Shown here: piece by piece, positions 17,369 to 27,172 of the stretch | How positions within the stretch are numbered: position 1 is the first letter of the stretch | Layout of the letters: each line of letters starts with the position of its first letter | Source of the DNA: Bacteroidales bacterium | GTDB lineage: Bacteria > Bacteroidota > Bacteroidia > Bacteroidales > P3 | Assembly: GCA_024681475.1 (NCBI GenBank) | Contig: JAILAT010000013.1 | Location: 1 to 64,000, forward strand | Direction of reading: 5' to 3' | DNA length: 64,000 bases | Position numbers and translations under genes: made by a program | The notes under the pieces: generated by a model | What the model was told of the DNA's origin: nothing | The model's database searches: none | Seen by the model: only the letters and a program-made list of their open reading frames with translations

Positions 17369-17952
17369 TCTATGGCCTCCTTTCCATTTGTCGATGCTGC
17401 CTGACCGCCCAGGCTACAATAGTCTTCATAGGCTTTCTGCAGCATGGCGTTCACGCCGTTGCTGGTCATGGTGCCGCCACTGATGGCATCCACCTCGTAG
17501 CGCGACTTGGGGTCGGCGTTTTTCTTCAGGCTCAGCGGCAATTGCTTGCCTTTGAATTGCGAAGCGAACTTCTCGGAGGCTATCTCTCCTCCCAAGCCCG
17601 GCGTCTCGCCCTGGTGGTCGAAGACGGCGCCAATGACGATACCTTCTTGATCCACAGCCAGATAACCCCAGATGGGACCCCACAGTCCGGAGCCATGCAT
17701 CGGGACGACGGTGCCACCGTCGAAGAGATAGAAGCCGTCGACCTCCTTGATGTGCTGCGCAAAGAGTTCAGCGGCATCGTCTCGGCTGGATTCCACACCT
17801 ATAGCTTTCAGAATCATCTGTTTCTGTTCTGCCTCGTGGTTGTGCGTCTGCAGCGGCTTGAGGCTCACGCTTACCAGCGTCAGCACTACTGCCACTACCA
17901 ACGACACGCCGAGGGCATAGATGAACATATAGCGGTTGGAGAACGTTTTCAT
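17365..17952 (-). CDS. nqrC: Na+-translocating NADH:quinone reductase subunit C
   Basis: 195 residues from ATG 17952, which overlaps the nqrB stop by 4 nt; the upstream 24 codons of the open frame lie inside nqrB and are not needed. There is one N-terminal membrane helix, then a periplasmic FMN domain with GSGLWGPIWGY and SGGTMTSNG, where the Thr of SGGT receives FMN covalently through the ApbE transferase. It is shorter than the roughly 230-260 residues usual for NqrC, with the loss lying between the helix and GSGLWG, but the flavin site is intact. Confidence 0.95.
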   Translation of the reverse strand: MKTFSNRYMFIYALGVSLVVAVVLTLVSVSLKPLQTHNHEAEQKQMILKAIGVESSRDDAAELFAQHIKEVDGFYLFDGGTVVPMHGSGLWGPIWGYLAVDQEGIVIGAVFDHQGETPGLGGEIASEKFASQFKGKQLPLSLKKNADPKSRYEVDAISGGTMTSNGVNAMLQKAYEDYCSLGGQAASTNGKEAIE

Positions 17953-19178
17953 GCTCCCCTCCTTTCTGCCTCGGCGCGCTGCCAGCGGCGTTTGCGTTTG
18001 CGGATATGGCGTGCCAGCACACAATGGTCAATCAGCGGCGCGAAGCAGTTCATCAGCAAGATTGCCAGCATCATACCTTCGGGATAGGCGGGGTTGAGCA
18101 CGCGCAGCAACACGGCAAAAGCACCTATCAGCAGGCCGTAGACCCACTTGCCGGCGTTGGTGTGTGCAGCGGTGACAGGGTCGGTGGCCATAAAGACACA
18201 ACCAAACATGAATCCGCCCATCAGATAGTGCTGCCAGAAAGGCAGCTGCATATATTCGTTGGCACCTATTGCATTGAACAGCAGCCCGACTGCGCCGCCA
18301 CCCAGCACCACGCCAGCCATGATGCGCCAACTGGCGACACCTGTTGCCAGCAGCATCAAGCCACCCAGCAGGATAGCCACCACCGACGTCTCGCAGGTGC
18401 TGCCCGGCACAATGCCCAGCAACATGTCCAAAGGCGAAGCACTGACAGGCTGGCCGGCCATCAGCTGACCCAGCGGTGTGGCACCCGAAAGGGCGTCGGG
18501 GGCGGCATGGCTGCCGAAAGGCGGTGCCACCCACACCTGCGAGCCCGACATGTGCGTAGGATAGCTGAAGAAGAGGAAGGCACGCGCCAGCAGGGCGGGG
18601 TTCATGAAGTTGTAGCCCGAGCCGCCGAAGACTTCCTTGCCCACCACCACGGCGAAAGCCGTAGCCAACGCCAGTTGCCACAGCGGCACCGTCACGGGGA
18701 CTATCATGGCGATGAGCATACCCGTGCCTATGAAGCCCTCGCTGACCTCCTCATGACGCAGCTCGGCAAAGAGGAACTCAATGAAAAGTCCTGTAGCATA
18801 AGCCACTGCGATGATAGGCAGCATCCGAAGCAAGCCGAAGAAGAAGCAGTGCACAAAGCTCCAGGCGAGGCCGTAGGCCAACGAGGTCTGGTAGCCGATG
18901 TTCCACATGCCGAAGAGCAACGCCGGCATGAGCGCCAACACCATGGTGATGATGGTGCGCTTGAGATCCACTGCGTCACGGATATGCGCGCCGCGGTAGG
19001 CCACAGGTCGCGCGGGATGTGCCGTGCCGGGAGCACCTCCGATGGCCTGGCCCGTCACACTGTTGGGCGTGAAGGCGAAGGTCTCGAAAGCCTCGAATGT
19101 CGAGGAGAGCCGCTCAAAACGGCCACCACGGCTGAAGCTCGGCTTCATTTTGTCCAGTATATTGCGTATAATATTCAT
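17949..19178 (-). CDS. nqrB: Na+-translocating NADH:quinone reductase subunit B
   Basis: 409 residues from ATG 19178, 2 bp after the nqrA stop; a TTG two codons earlier would overlap nqrA by 4 nt. It is a polytopic membrane subunit with the covalent FMN site DALSGATPLGQL near residue 215 (Thr of SGAT) and the quinone- and Na+-pathway helices after it (MFGCVFMATDPVTAAH). The N-terminal region FTPNSVTGQAIGGAPG is typical. It forms the membrane core with NqrD and NqrE. Confidence 0.96.
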   Translation of the reverse strand: MNIIRNILDKMKPSFSRGGRFERLSSTFEAFETFAFTPNSVTGQAIGGAPGTAHPARPVAYRGAHIRDAVDLKRTIITMVLALMPALLFGMWNIGYQTSLAYGLAWSFVHCFFFGLLRMLPIIAVAYATGLFIEFLFAELRHEEVSEGFIGTGMLIAMIVPVTVPLWQLALATAFAVVVGKEVFGGSGYNFMNPALLARAFLFFSYPTHMSGSQVWVAPPFGSHAAPDALSGATPLGQLMAGQPVSASPLDMLLGIVPGSTCETSVVAILLGGLMLLATGVASWRIMAGVVLGGGAVGLLFNAIGANEYMQLPFWQHYLMGGFMFGCVFMATDPVTAAHTNAGKWVYGLLIGAFAVLLRVLNPAYPEGMMLAILLMNCFAPLIDHCVLARHIRKRKRRWQRAEAERRGA

Positions 19179-19180
19179 AA

Positions 19181-20599
19181 TCAACTATCCAATCTAATCT
19201 TTTCCAGTCCGTCACGGATGATGGCCTGAATCTCGGTCTTCGAGGTGTCGGCAAATTCGCATAAGGCCAGATCCTCGGGCTCCACCTCGTAGATGCCCAG
19301 CGCCTCCATCTGCTCAATATCACCTATAATACAAGCCTTTATCAGCTGTAGCGGATAGATATCGAGCGGCACCAGCGGCTCAAACTGGCCGGTGACGAAG
19401 AGGGGACGACGCGAGCCGTGGTGACCCGTGTCGATGGTGCTACGCCTGGCAGCGAATGGGAAGATGCCACTGAGGAAGGTGCGCGAAGCGCTGAATTTCT
19501 TCACATTGGGACGCAGCCACCCCATCATGTCGTAGTGGTCACCTTCGGGCAGCACAGAGAGCTTGTCGGCAGCCGCTGAAAGGAAACCGTCGGGCTGCAA
19601 CTGTGTGCCGCTCAGCACGTTGCCGCTGACGACACGGCATTCGTCGGTAGCGATGGCGAGTCCTGCCGCTGCGAGCAGCGGAGCCACGCAGGCACCAGCG
19701 AAGGTACTGAAATACTGCGGCTTGCAGACCACAGGGCCACATACCGCCACCCTGCGTTGGGGACAGTAGCTGCCTGTGCGGAAGAGGTGACCAATGGTAG
19801 CCACATCCTGCACATTGAGCGTCCAGACGGTAGCGTCGTGGTGGGCGCCGGTGCCACGGGCCTCATAGTCAGGACGGTCGATGGGGGCAATCTTGGCAAT
19901 CTGCGTGCCCACCAGTCCTGCAGGATGAGGACCTGCGAAGGTGTGTATCGACGCATGGCGCACCATGGAGAAAAAGGCATTGTTCAGCTTCTTATCATTC
20001 TGGGCAACAGAGAGATGCACCTCGCCGACAAGACGATGCAGCACCTCGACACCCCACTGGAAATCCTCCTCCCTACCCTGCAGGGCAAAGGCCAGGTCCA
20101 CTGGCAGTGGCGACGTGTCGAAGCAGCTGACAAACACCGCTTTGGGGCGTGCGTCGGCAGCAGGAATGATGCCAAAAGGCCGCTGCACGAGGGTGGTCCA
20201 CAGACCCGAATTGATGAGCATGGCGCGGATATCCTCCTGCGAGAGCTGTTCCAGGGAGTTCTGCAGCGCGGGACGGAAAACGACACTGGTGTGGGTGCCG
20301 TCGCAAGCCACGACGACAGCCTCGATGCGGCGTTTTTCGCCTCGCACCACGCGGAGCACGGTGCCGCTGACAGGCGACACAAAGCGCGCCGCAGCATTGT
20401 TCTTGTCCTCGAAAAGGGGTGTGCCCGCCAGCACGGTGTCGCCTTCGGCGACCAGCAGCCGCGCCACAACGCCAACATAGTCAGTGGGCTTCAAGGCATA
20501 CTCCGTGATGTGCGGAGTCTTGCCGAGTGTCTGCCCGGCGCTGCCGCGCAGCGGAATGTCGAGTCCCTTGCCAATCTTGATAACTTCCTTGCGTGCCAT
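19181..20599 (-). CDS. nqrA: Na+-translocating NADH:quinone reductase subunit A
   Basis: 472 residues, normal length. It is a cytoplasmic subunit opening with GLDIPLRGSAGQ, related to the RnfC N-terminus, with no cofactor of its own; family data place a ubiquinone site here. It is the first gene of nqrABCD-(insertion)-EF, a respiratory complex that couples NADH oxidation to Na+ export. About 350 bp separate it from the divergent gene at 20960; I find no perfect TAnnTTTG box for nqrA on its side, only TATTTTTC near 20627-20640. Confidence 0.97.
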   Translation of the reverse strand: MARKEVIKIGKGLDIPLRGSAGQTLGKTPHITEYALKPTDYVGVVARLLVAEGDTVLAGTPLFEDKNNAAARFVSPVSGTVLRVVRGEKRRIEAVVVACDGTHTSVVFRPALQNSLEQLSQEDIRAMLINSGLWTTLVQRPFGIIPAADARPKAVFVSCFDTSPLPVDLAFALQGREEDFQWGVEVLHRLVGEVHLSVAQNDKKLNNAFFSMVRHASIHTFAGPHPAGLVGTQIAKIAPIDRPDYEARGTGAHHDATVWTLNVQDVATIGHLFRTGSYCPQRRVAVCGPVVCKPQYFSTFAGACVAPLLAAAGLAIATDECRVVSGNVLSGTQLQPDGFLSAAADKLSVLPEGDHYDMMGWLRPNVKKFSASRTFLSGIFPFAARRSTIDTGHHGSRRPLFVTGQFEPLVPLDIYPLQLIKACIIGDIEQMEALGIYEVEPEDLALCEFADTSKTEIQAIIRDGLEKIRLDS

Positions 20600-20793
20600 A
20601 TTGTTTTCTACCCTCGTTTCCTTGTGAAAAATATTATTAAGAATATTGCCCTACCCCCAAACTCGACACAATGACATAAAAGCAACTAGCAATCAACGTG
20701 CTGAATGGAAGTAGCAGCATTCCTAACGAGATACAAAAATACGAAAACCTTTCTAAAAAAAGGGGCAAAAAATTGCAATTTGTTTATTTTTAT

Positions 20794-20801
20794 TATCTTT
20801 G
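20794..20801 (+). promoter_or_regulatory. -7 element upstream of the PKD-domain protein
   Basis: TATCTTTG fits TAnnTTTG, with TTGC about 21 bp upstream. It implies a 5' leader of roughly 150 nt before the ATG at 20960, in which I see no riboswitch-like fold or other gene. Confidence 0.55.
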
Positions 20802-20959
20802 TAGAGGAAACCCGATCCCTTCAATAAGTTTATTACGCTGATTTTTAGAACAATTAGTATAGTCAATCAATTTACAGAAACAAAAAAAACAAGATAAAAG
20901 AACAGCAAGACAACAAATCCGAAAAAGCAACACAGTCAAAATTAATACTATTGAAAAAA

Positions 20960-23857
20960 ATGAAACGTTCACTGCTGACACTCGCCATTTTGCTACTCAC
21001 AGCATTCAGTGCCTTAGGGCAAAGCCTGACCTGCTGGGGTTGGAAAAACCCGCTCCACTTTTCTTTCTACAACGACACCGTGTCGGGCCAATACTCGGGC
21101 TACACCGGCAACAAGCTGGGGCTTAGCTGCACCAGTTGTGCCGACAACTCTTGCTATGACTGGGTCGACTCCACTTTTCTGGACTCTAACTCATATCACA
21201 TAATACATCACTATTCCTCATACGACATAACAATTCCTAATTATACGGGTGCGCCGCTGACACTATACGGTGCCGACATGGACACCATCGAGACACGCTC
21301 AACAGACACCTTGTCAGGAAGATACTGTGTCCATCACGGCTATGGGATGCTGGAAGACTCGCTGCGCTGGCGCATCATGAACCACACCGAAGGTCCTGGC
21401 ACAGGTGCTCTCATAGGCCTGGACCCCCTGACAGACTTCAACCTGCCCTACTGCCCGCCAGGCTTCGAACGGTCGATACGCATCGGCCAATGCCGCTATG
21501 GTGCCCAATCCGAGGCGGTGAACTACACCTTCCGCGTGACCAACAACAGCCGGTTGCTGACCATCTGGTATGCCATTGTGGCCCAGGCTCCCGGGCACGG
21601 TATCGCTCGCGACCCTATCTTCAAGATACGTGTGATGCACCGCAACGCCGTAGGCGAATGGCAACCCATGACCGACACACTGTGCTACACCGTGTCGACC
21701 ACACCGGCCACCATTCTTGGCGGCAATGTGGTCATCGGAGAAAACGGCTGGCACAACTTGTACGACACCGTGCTCGACATTTACGGCAACCCTCATCGCT
21801 ACGAAGTGTACTACCGCGACTGGAACAAGGCAGTCATCAATCTCTCACGATACCTGTACGAGACAGTGCGCATTGAGGTGAGTATGACTGACTGCGCCTA
21901 TGTCAACGGCCACTATGGCTACTGCTACATCGCCGGCGAATGTGGTCCTATCACCATCACCAGCGAAGGCTGCGTGGGTGGCGGCAGTGACACGGTGGGC
22001 CGCATCAACGCCACACCAGGACTACAGGGCTACGAATGGTACTACAGCCATGACGGACTGCTGCTGCTGAACGAGCGCACCGTCGAGTCGCACTACACAC
22101 GCGTCGAAGGTGCCGACGACTCGATATTCTATTCCATGCAGCAACATTTCTTCACCGACGCAGGCGAACAGGTGGACTACAACACCTTCAAATGTGTCAT
22201 GATTTCATACATCGACCCCGACAAACCCATCCGCACCGACGTGTACGTCGACATGCAGAACAACAAACCACGACAAAGGGCCGACTCGGCGCTCTACTGC
22301 GACGGACGTATCTGGCTGAAAGAGAGCAGTATGATCCCCTACGACATGGGCGGCGCCATCGTGGTGGACAGCAGCCGCACAGAGTGGACCTTCTACGACA
22401 CCGTAGTACCGATACAGGGACATGTTGTGGAAAGGGACACTGGCGTGGTGGGCACCCACCTTTTCGACTCATCGGGCTACTACTGCGTGACACAGCGGAC
22501 CTTCAACAGTGCCGGCGGATGCTGGAGCCAACGCACTATTCCTGTGCATGCCCTGACACCTCCAGATGCCGCCATCGGCCTGAGCGACAATAATGTCTGC
22601 AAAGGTTCCATGGTAACCCTCACCGACCTGACGCCGGGTGCAGTATTCCGCCGATGGACATTCCACACCGCATCGGGCGACCGAACCGTGGAGAGTTTCA
22701 GCCCTGTCGTGCAATTCATTGCCGACGAGGAGACACACGTCACGCTCGAGACACACACCGACGAGCTTTTCCTGCAAGACACCAACGACGACGGCACACC
22801 CGACTCGCTATATTGCTACGGAACGGCGGACACGGTGATAAGCCTGCTGCCTTACGTCGTGGTGAGCTACACCGGCGACGTAATCTGCTGCAGCGGAGTG
22901 CCTTCCATGGTGACCGCCGTCACCGATTTGCAGGGCTGCCACTTCGACTGGTACAACTACCGCAATGAAACCACTCCCATCGAGAGCAACAGCGCCACGC
23001 TGCATTTCACCACGACCACCGACCGATGGTATTATGTGAAAATCACCACGCCGGCGCTCTGCACGCAATGGGACAGCGTGAGGGTTCACGTGGCGCTGCC
23101 TACCATAAGCACCTCGCGACAGCAGATCTGCACCGGCGACTCCACCACACTCTGGACTCAGCACGATCTGCCGCACAGTTGGAGCTCACAGCCCGCCGAC
23201 CCCTCGCTGGCAGGACAGGAATCGGCCGACACCGTCATCGTGGCACCCTCAGTAACAACGACATACAAGGTCGGCATCCTGGGCGTGACAGCCTGCACGC
23301 CGACAGCAGTCACCACCATCAACGTGGTGCCCTACCCCATCATGGAGGTGGAATTGAAACCCGACTACATCGACTTGGAGAATCCGATGGTGCAATTCTC
23401 CGACAACTCGCAATACGGTGCCACTTCGCTGTGGGACTTCGGCGACGGCACCACTTCGACAGCACGGACTGTAGTTCACCAATACAGCGACTTCAGCCAG
23501 GACTCGCTGCTGGTAGCCCTTCAGACGGGCAACGTGCTGGGCTGCACCAGCGACACCAGCTTCTGGCTGCAGGTGGGCAAGTTCGCCGTATGGTTCCCCA
23601 ATGTCATCACACCCGACCAAGGCACCAACCGTGAGTTTATGCCCTACACCGTCAACACGCTGTACAACTACGAGTTGTACATCTACGACCGTGGCGGCGA
23701 TCTCGTCTTCTCCAGCTCCGACCCTAACGAAGCATGGGACGGCACGCACAACGGCCGCAAATGTCCCCAGGCTGCCTACGTGTGGGTGCTGCGCTACTGC
23801 CGTGTGAAGGACGGCAACCCAACGGTGAACAAAGGAACAGTGATGGTTCTACGGTGA
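20960..23857 (+). CDS. Secreted PKD-domain protein with type IX type B (gliding-type) sorting domain
   Basis: 965 residues. The ATG at 20960 is preferred over the TTG three codons upstream. A signal peptide ends near FSALGQ. The middle is a string of beta-rich segments with several Cys pairs; a PKD domain lies at about 800-870 with the WDFGDGTTS motif. The last 90 residues (FPNVITPDQGTN, LYIYDRGGDLVFSS, WDGTHNG) are the CHU_C/gliding-motility type C-terminal domain, the type B signal for the type IX secretion system. It is therefore probably exported to the cell surface, perhaps as an adhesin, though no ligand can be named. It is divergent from nqrA. Confidence 0.88.
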   Translation: MKRSLLTLAILLLTAFSALGQSLTCWGWKNPLHFSFYNDTVSGQYSGYTGNKLGLSCTSCADNSCYDWVDSTFLDSNSYHIIHHYSSYDITIPNYTGAPLTLYGADMDTIETRSTDTLSGRYCVHHGYGMLEDSLRWRIMNHTEGPGTGALIGLDPLTDFNLPYCPPGFERSIRIGQCRYGAQSEAVNYTFRVTNNSRLLTIWYAIVAQAPGHGIARDPIFKIRVMHRNAVGEWQPMTDTLCYTVSTTPATILGGNVVIGENGWHNLYDTVLDIYGNPHRYEVYYRDWNKAVINLSRYLYETVRIEVSMTDCAYVNGHYGYCYIAGECGPITITSEGCVGGGSDTVGRINATPGLQGYEWYYSHDGLLLLNERTVESHYTRVEGADDSIFYSMQQHFFTDAGEQVDYNTFKCVMISYIDPDKPIRTDVYVDMQNNKPRQRADSALYCDGRIWLKESSMIPYDMGGAIVVDSSRTEWTFYDTVVPIQGHVVERDTGVVGTHLFDSSGYYCVTQRTFNSAGGCWSQRTIPVHALTPPDAAIGLSDNNVCKGSMVTLTDLTPGAVFRRWTFHTASGDRTVESFSPVVQFIADEETHVTLETHTDELFLQDTNDDGTPDSLYCYGTADTVISLLPYVVVSYTGDVICCSGVPSMVTAVTDLQGCHFDWYNYRNETTPIESNSATLHFTTTTDRWYYVKITTPALCTQWDSVRVHVALPTISTSRQQICTGDSTTLWTQHDLPHSWSSQPADPSLAGQESADTVIVAPSVTTTYKVGILGVTACTPTAVTTINVVPYPIMEVELKPDYIDLENPMVQFSDNSQYGATSLWDFGDGTTSTARTVVHQYSDFSQDSLLVALQTGNVLGCTSDTSFWLQVGKFAVWFPNVITPDQGTNREFMPYTVNTLYNYELYIYDRGGDLVFSSSDPNEAWDGTHNGRKCPQAAYVWVLRYCRVKDGNPTVNKGTVMVLR

Positions 23858-23913
23858 GAGGGGTGTATTCTCCCGCTTGACAACATTCTCTTTCCCAGTG
23901 CAATTTTTTTTCT

Positions 23914-23921
23914 TATCTTTG
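23914..23921 (+). promoter_or_regulatory. -7 element for the EamA transporter gene
   Basis: TATCTTTG (TAnnTTTG) 62 bp before the ATG at 23984, after a T-rich run that could also serve as the end of the preceding transcript. Confidence 0.55.
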
Positions 23922-23983
23922 CAATTCGCCACGCGCCACGCGTGACAGCGATAACTCATTATCTATAAGAGCAATACGAAAGA

Positions 23984-24895
23984 ATGAACAAGAAGATATT
24001 GGGCACAATTTGTAGCATTGGTGCTGCGGTGTGCTACGGAACCAACCTCCTGGGAGCGCTGAAACTATACGCCGTCGGAATGAATACTGGCAGTGTGCTG
24101 CTTTTGCGTTTCGGGCTGGCATGGTGCATCATCGCCATCGTGATGCTGGTGCGCAAAGAGAAGCTGAAGGTCACCCGAAGCGAACTCCGCAGCCTGACAG
24201 GCCTGGGACTGCTGTTCGTGGTGTCGTCGTTGACGCTCTACCTCAGTTTTCACTTCATCGAGGCCGGCGTGGCCTCCACCATCCTCTTTGTTTACCCCGT
24301 CATGACAGCCATCATCATGCGCCTCTTCTTCCATGAACGCCAAGGTTGGGTCACCATCATCTCCATCGTGCTCTCTTTCATCGGGGTGGTACTGCTCTAT
24401 TGGAACGGTTCAGGCCAGCGGCTCAACACGCTGGGTGTCGTCCTCGTGCTGCTGTCTGCACTCTCCTATGCGCTATATATCATCGTCATGAACCGTGCCG
24501 ACCTACGGATGTCATCGTTCAAAATCAACTTCTACGTGCTCATCTTCTGCGCTGTCGGCAATGGGATCTATCTGCTTGGTACCCGGATGATTATGGGTCC
24601 TGACAACGGCCTCACGCTGCCGCCCGACGCCACAGCATGGTTTTGGGCCGGATGGCTCGCCGTGGTGCCCGCCATCTTGGCGCTGGTGATGATGGTGTAC
24701 GCCGCCAAATACATCGGTTCCACGCCCACAGCCATCATGGGAGCCCTCGAACCCCTCACCGCCGTGCTTCTCGGCATACTCGTCTTCGGAGAGCATTTCA
24801 GCGCCAACCTCGCCATAGGCATCGTACTCATCCTTTCGGCGGTGATACTCATTGCCTTAAGGCCAATTATCGCCAGACATACAATAAAAAAATAA
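23984..24895 (+). CDS. EamA (DMT) family membrane transporter
   Basis: 303 residues with ten predicted membrane helices in two EamA repeats (about 5-135 and 155-295). The second ends with the typical STPTAIMGALEPLTAVLLG stretch. Such proteins export or import small metabolites or amino acids at the inner membrane; the substrate cannot be told from sequence. It is followed after 35 bp by the CNNM-like gene on the same strand. Confidence 0.88.
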   Translation: MNKKILGTICSIGAAVCYGTNLLGALKLYAVGMNTGSVLLLRFGLAWCIIAIVMLVRKEKLKVTRSELRSLTGLGLLFVVSSLTLYLSFHFIEAGVASTILFVYPVMTAIIMRLFFHERQGWVTIISIVLSFIGVVLLYWNGSGQRLNTLGVVLVLLSALSYALYIIVMNRADLRMSSFKINFYVLIFCAVGNGIYLLGTRMIMGPDNGLTLPPDATAWFWAGWLAVVPAILALVMMVYAAKYIGSTPTAIMGALEPLTAVLLGILVFGEHFSANLAIGIVLILSAVILIALRPIIARHTIKK

Positions 24896-24930
24896 AGCAA
24901 ACGTTATACCCCCATAATTGATAGCATACA

Positions 24931-26037
24931 ATGTCGCATTTAGCCATACTGATACTCTTTCTGCTGGGAGCCATGGGAATCTCCTTCCTTTGCTCTATCC
25001 TAGAGTCAGTTCTGATGTCCACGCCCTTGTCGTACATCACCTTGCGTGAAGAGGAGGGCTACAAGCCAGCCACACTCTTCAAAGCCTACAAGACCGACAA
25101 CAGCAAGGCCATCGCTGCCATCCTGTCGCTCAACACCATCGCCAACACCGTCGGCGCTGCCGGCGTGGGCGCGCAGGCAGGCTTCATGGGTGGCGCCGCC
25201 GTGGGCATCTGGTCGGCAGTCACCACCTTGCTCATCCTCATCTTCTCGGAAATCATACCCAAGACCATCGGCACCAACAATTGGCGCCATCTGATGGGCT
25301 TCACCGCTAAAAGCATCCAGCTGCTCATCATCATCCTCTACCCCTTTGTCTTCACCATCAATATCATAACTCGCCTGCTGACCTCCAAAAAAGAGGAAGA
25401 GAGCGCCGTGAGCCGCGAAGAGGTGGCCGCCATGGCCGACGTGGGCGAGGACGAAGGCGTACTCGACGAGGACGAGAACAAAATCATACAGAACGTCATC
25501 AAGCTGGACAACATCAAGGCCTACGACGTGATGACACCACGCGTGGTGGCCGCCACGGCACCCGAAAGCATGACACTGCGCGAATTCTACAAAGCCGAGG
25601 AGCTGAGCCATTTCTCGCGCATACCCGTCTACGCCGACAATCCTGAGTTCATCACAGGCTACATCCTCCGCAACGACGCCCTTGAAGAGCTCACCGAAGA
25701 CCAGTTCAACAAGAAACTGAAAGCCATACGCCGCGACATATCGCTCTTCAACGAGGAGCTGTCTGTCAGCGAGATATGGGACGCGCTGCTGAAGAAAAAG
25801 GAGCAGATAGCGCTCATCATCGACGAATACGGCTGCTTCCAAGGAATCCTCACACTGGAGGACATCATTGAAACCATCCTGGGTCTGGAGATTATCGACG
25901 AAAGCGACGAAGTGTCCGACATGCAACAATATGCCCGCGAACGTTGGCAGAAACGTCAGCGCAAATACAAATCCATCCACCTTCCCGAAATAGACAGCAC
26001 GGAAGAAAGCACTACGGAGGAAAAGAAAGAGGGATAA
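24931..26037 (+). CDS. CNNM/HlyC-type membrane protein with CBS pair
   Basis: 368 residues. An N-terminal DUF21 (CNNM) membrane domain (about 1-180, with TIANTVGAAGVGAQAG and SEIIPKTIG) is followed by an acidic link and a CBS pair (about 200-315, with YDVMTPRVV, FSRIPVYADN and IIDEYGCFQGILTLED). The CorC_HlyC domain usually found at the C-terminus is absent; instead there is a short charged tail. CNNM proteins are linked to Mg2+ or Co2+ efflux in the inner membrane, with the CBS pair sensing Mg-ATP. It lies between the EamA transporter gene and mnmA. Confidence 0.88.
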   Translation: MSHLAILILFLLGAMGISFLCSILESVLMSTPLSYITLREEEGYKPATLFKAYKTDNSKAIAAILSLNTIANTVGAAGVGAQAGFMGGAAVGIWSAVTTLLILIFSEIIPKTIGTNNWRHLMGFTAKSIQLLIIILYPFVFTINIITRLLTSKKEEESAVSREEVAAMADVGEDEGVLDEDENKIIQNVIKLDNIKAYDVMTPRVVAATAPESMTLREFYKAEELSHFSRIPVYADNPEFITGYILRNDALEELTEDQFNKKLKAIRRDISLFNEELSVSEIWDALLKKKEQIALIIDEYGCFQGILTLEDIIETILGLEIIDESDEVSDMQQYARERWQKRQRKYKSIHLPEIDSTEESTTEEKKEG

Positions 26038-26069
26038 CCGCATCAACCCATTAACATACAAACCCTTAC

Positions 26070-27146
26070 ATGGAAATAGCAGCATTAGTATCAGGCGGTG
26101 TGGACAGCTCGGTAGTGGTCCACCTCCTCAAAGAGCAGGGCTACGACCCCACCATCTTCTATATCCGCATCGGCATGGAATACGAGGAGGGATACATCGA
26201 CTGCCCCGCGGAGGAGGATATCGAGATAACCACCTATATTGCCAAGAAATACGGCTGCCGTTTCGAGGAGGTCAACCTCCACAAGGAATATTGGGAAAAC
26301 GTGGTGAGCTACACCATTGAGTCGGTACGCAAGGGACTGACGCCCAACCCCGACATGATGTGCAACAAGCTTATCAAATTCGGCGCCTTCGAGCAGCGCT
26401 GGGGCAAGGATTTCGACAAGATTGCCACTGGCCACTACGCCACCACCGACACCGTCGACGGTGTCACCTTCCTGGCCACCGCCAAAGACCCCGTCAAGGA
26501 CCAGACCGACTTCCTGGCACAGCTGGAATACAAGCAGATAGCCAAAATCATGTTTCCCATCGGCCACCTGATGAAGCAGGAGGTGCGCGACATCGCCCAT
26601 GCCGCCCATCTGCCCTCAGCCGACCGCAAGGACAGCCAAGGCATCTGTTTCCTCGGCAAGATCAACTATAACGACTTCATACGCCGCTATTTAGGCGAGA
26701 AAGAGGGTCCTATTGTCGAATTGGAGACGGGCAAAGTGCTGGGCACCCACCGCGGCTACTGGTTTCACACCATAGGACAGCGCAAAGGACTGTTTCTCAG
26801 TGGCGGACCCTGGTTCGTGGTGAAGAAAGACATAGCCGAAAACGTGCTCTACGTGTCGCAAGGCTACGACCCCGCCACGCAATACGGCGACACCATCAAT
26901 CTCACTGGTTTCCAATACCTGTCGAAAGACATTTGGGGTGACTTCGACACTGTCGACGTGAAGTTCAAGATCCGCCATACCCCCGATTTTGCCCAAGGGC
27001 ACCTCACTCGTGTCCCCGACCCAGTCTACGGCACTGTCTACCAGATAAAAAGCGACAAACGTATCCAAGGCATCGCCGCAGGACAATACGGTGTAATCTA
27101 CGACAACGATGCTCATCTCGTCGTGGCGTCAGGCATGATTATCTGA
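26070..27146 (+). CDS. mnmA: tRNA-specific 2-thiouridylase MnmA
   Basis: 358 residues. The PP-loop SGGVDSSV is at about 8-15. The two catalytic cysteines are in [13 protein letters not shown] (near 100) and [10 protein letters not shown] (near 195), and GHYATT and DRKDSQG are intact. The enzyme thiolates C2 of U34 in tRNAs for Lys, Glu and Gln using sulfur from IscS/Tus or an equivalent. It ends 26 bp from the convergent gene at 27173, without an obvious terminator between. Confidence 0.95.
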   Translation: MEIAALVSGGVDSSVVVHLLKEQGYDPTIFYIRIGMEYEEGYIDCPAEEDIEITTYIAKKYGCRFEEVNLHKEYWENVVSYTIESVRKGLTPNPDMMCNKLIKFGAFEQRWGKDFDKIATGHYATTDTVDGVTFLATAKDPVKDQTDFLAQLEYKQIAKIMFPIGHLMKQEVRDIAHAAHLPSADRKDSQGICFLGKINYNDFIRRYLGEKEGPIVELETGKVLGTHRGYWFHTIGQRKGLFLSGGPWFVVKKDIAENVLYVSQGYDPATQYGDTINLTGFQYLSKDIWGDFDTVDVKFKIRHTPDFAQGHLTRVPDPVYGTVYQIKSDKRIQGIAAGQYGVIYDNDAHLVVASGMII

Positions 27147-27172
27147 CCAAACAGCACACACACTTTTTGCCT

